Made by a program: the position numbers and the translations under genes. Positions 62,926 through 64,000 of a DNA stretch of 64,000 nucleotides are shown here, in pieces (within the stretch, counting starts at the first letter, position 1; each line of letters starts with the position of its first letter). Below the pieces are notes generated by a model. That model was not told the origin of the DNA, made no database searches, and saw only the letters and a list, made by a program, of their open reading frames with translations. This DNA comes from Microbacteriaceae bacterium (GTDB lineage: Bacteria; Actinomycetota; Actinomycetes; Actinomycetales; Microbacteriaceae): positions 1-64,000 of the forward strand of contig JAHEFZ010000007.1 of assembly GCA_024639935.1 (NCBI GenBank), given 5' to 3'.

Positions 62926-64000
62926 ATGGCTGGACCGTCGCGCTCGAAACCGAGTAACGCGCGGAAAGCGGCACCCACTCGTCGACTTCCGCCGGCGACT
63001 GCGCGCCCGGTGCGTCCGGCAGGCCCCAATTTTTTCGTGGTGATCTGGATGGCATTCGCCCACGTCGTAGGCGCGACCTTCCGTTTATTCCTCTCGACCA
63101 AGGTTGACAAAGAGGAACGACGAGACGGACTCCCGTTTTTCCTCCTCATCCTGTCCGGTGTCGGTGCGTCAGTGGAATGGTTCGTCCCGACAGTTGAATG
63201 GGTTCGCCGCGTCGAAGAATTTACGGTCGGAGGGCTGTTTGGTCGCATCGCGTTCGGGCTTCCCGTTGTACTAGTCCTTTTCGCCGCGTGGCTTTTTCGT
63301 CACCCAACGATCGATGCCGACAATCGCCGCATCGCGGTCGGCCTCGGTTTGTTCATTCTGTCGTGCTCGGCGCTCGCGCACGTTGCGGGCGGTTCGCCGC
63401 AGCCTTCAAACGGAATCCCGGGGATTGCCGCAGCGGGTGGGGCAATGGGCTGGTTGGTCGCGAACTGGTTGACCGAAGTCGCCACCGCGTGGGTCAGCGT
63501 CCCGTTGTTCTCCGTGTTGATCCTCGTGTCGGCGCTCATTGTGACGCGAACATCTCCGTCGCGAGTCATCGAGCGCATTCGCGAACTGGGTGAATATCTC
63601 TTCGTGCACGCACCCCGTGCGACGACACCCGAGACGGGCACTGTTCCCACCGGTGACCTGTCGAGTGTCACAAGCCACAGCGACCTCGGCGACGGACGCC
63701 CGTGGTGGACGATTCGCAAGAACGCCAAACCGAAACCATTCGACACCCCCGTCGAGTCGGAAGCGTCGGCGACCGATCTAATCAAGGACATGTTCGCCGC
63801 CGAAGAAGCGGCTCGTCAGTTCAACGGGACGAGTTCCGCCGCAGGGGAGATATCGGATGACGTGGCGACCGCCAAGATTCCTGTGACCGAGACCTCGGCA
63901 CCAATCGACAACGTGGCGACGGGCGACCACCCGCGCGCCACGCCCGTTCGTTCCGGTAGGCCCTATTCGCTCCCCAGGGACACCATTCTCGTCAAGGGCG
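62926..64000 (+). CDS. ftsK: DNA translocase FtsK, N-terminal part
   Basis: The first 358 residues of the septal DNA pump that clears chromosomes and activates XerCD. A basic N terminus precedes four membrane helices (about 35-55, 72-92, 105-125 and 165-208), as in FtsK/SpoIIIE, followed by the start of the acidic/Ser/Thr-rich linker. The motor domain lies beyond the right edge. The rnj-ftsK order supports the call. XerC at 9678 is its functional partner. Confidence 0.9.
   Translation, partial: MAGPSRSKPSNARKAAPTRRLPPATARPVRPAGPNFFVVIWMAFAHVVGATFRLFLSTKVDKEERRDGLPFFLLILSGVGASVEWFVPTVEWVRRVEEFTVGGLFGRIAFGLPVVLVLFAAWLFRHPTIDADNRRIAVGLGLFILSCSALAHVAGGSPQPSNGIPGIAAAGGAMGWLVANWLTEVATAWVSVPLFSVLILVSALIVTRTSPSRVIERIRELGEYLFVHAPRATTPETGTVPTGDLSSVTSHSDLGDGRPWWTIRKNAKPKPFDTPVESEASATDLIKDMFAAEEAARQFNGTSSAAGEISDDVATAKIPVTETSAPIDNVATGDHPRATPVRSGRPYSLPRDTILVKG

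Noticed and set aside
1-64000. tRNA, rRNA, insertion sequences and an origin of replication
   Set aside because: I looked for cloverleaf-like segments, transposase motifs and clusters of DnaA boxes in the intergenic gaps and saw none that I could support by eye.

Overview
The window is a 64 kb stretch of a chromosome from an actinobacterium, most likely Microbacteriaceae of the small planktonic, rhodopsin-carrying kind (Luna-type or Pontimonas-like lineages; this placement is inferred from gene content and order, not from a search). Supporting signs are the order rplS-lepB-rnhB-DUF2469-yraN-comM-dprA-xerC-rpsB-tsf-pyrH-frr-cdsA, then dxr-M50 protease-ispG-proS-nusA-ylxR-infB-rbfA, then rpsO-pnp-M16 peptidase and thyX-rnj-ftsK. 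Also supportive are DivIVA-type proteins, DUF2469, frequent GTG starts, moderately high GC, and an actinorhodopsin-like gene. Coding density is very high and many neighbours overlap by a few bases. I see no tRNA, rRNA, CRISPR array, prophage or insertion sequence.

Layout. 1-10.6 kb: a secreted-protein fragment, map, the rplS to dprA block, a metallophosphoesterase, an MMPL exporter and xerC. 10.6-18.2 kb: M23 protein, rpsB-tsf, pyrH, a DMT transporter, frr-cdsA, a DivI1A-repeat protein, a lytic-transglycosylase-like protein, a small zinc protein and an alpha/beta hydrolase. 18.2-24.7 kb: AI-2E family permease, a long coiled-coil DivIVA-like protein, an unusual bipartite membrane protein/lipoprotein, cysteine desulfurase and mnmA. 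24.7-35.6 kb: MEP-pathway genes dxr and ispG around an M50 protease, proS, the nusA-infB-rbfA operon and mutY. 35.7-43.7 kb: SNF2 helicase, NUDIX, a secreted HNH nuclease, glutaredoxin, an S1-like/coiled-coil protein of unknown function and aspartase. 43.7-46.6 kb: a BlaI/M56 regulatory pair divergent from a PCuAC copper chaperone and a Tat-exported DyP peroxidase, with two clear operators between them. 46.7-52 kb: rpsO, pnp with an Actino-pnp-like leader, a proton-pumping rhodopsin between two nearly identical terminators, and an M16 peptidase. 52-58 kb: a DUF559 gene bracketed by palindromic repeats, then a glycan-synthesis cluster. 58-64 kb: SDR epimerase, DUF4395/thioredoxin pair, Rrf2 regulator, thyX, rnj and the start of ftsK.

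Most notable is a family of 76-bp interrupted palindromes: an 18-bp inverted repeat, a spacer of exactly 40 bp, and GCTAGC at the exact centre. Three copies occur, all intergenic: one before proS and two on either side of the AbiEi-like/DUF559 nuclease-fold gene. The arrangement resembles a REP element with its dedicated enzyme, as in REP/RAYT systems, but here the enzyme would be a Vsr-like DUF559 protein. The DUF559 cassette sits where dapB would be expected, and dapA is also missing between thyX and rnj. Other points of interest are a cysteine desulfurase whose only plausible start is ATC, a set of apparently leaderless promoters, and the BlaI/M56 control of a copper/heme peroxidase operon.
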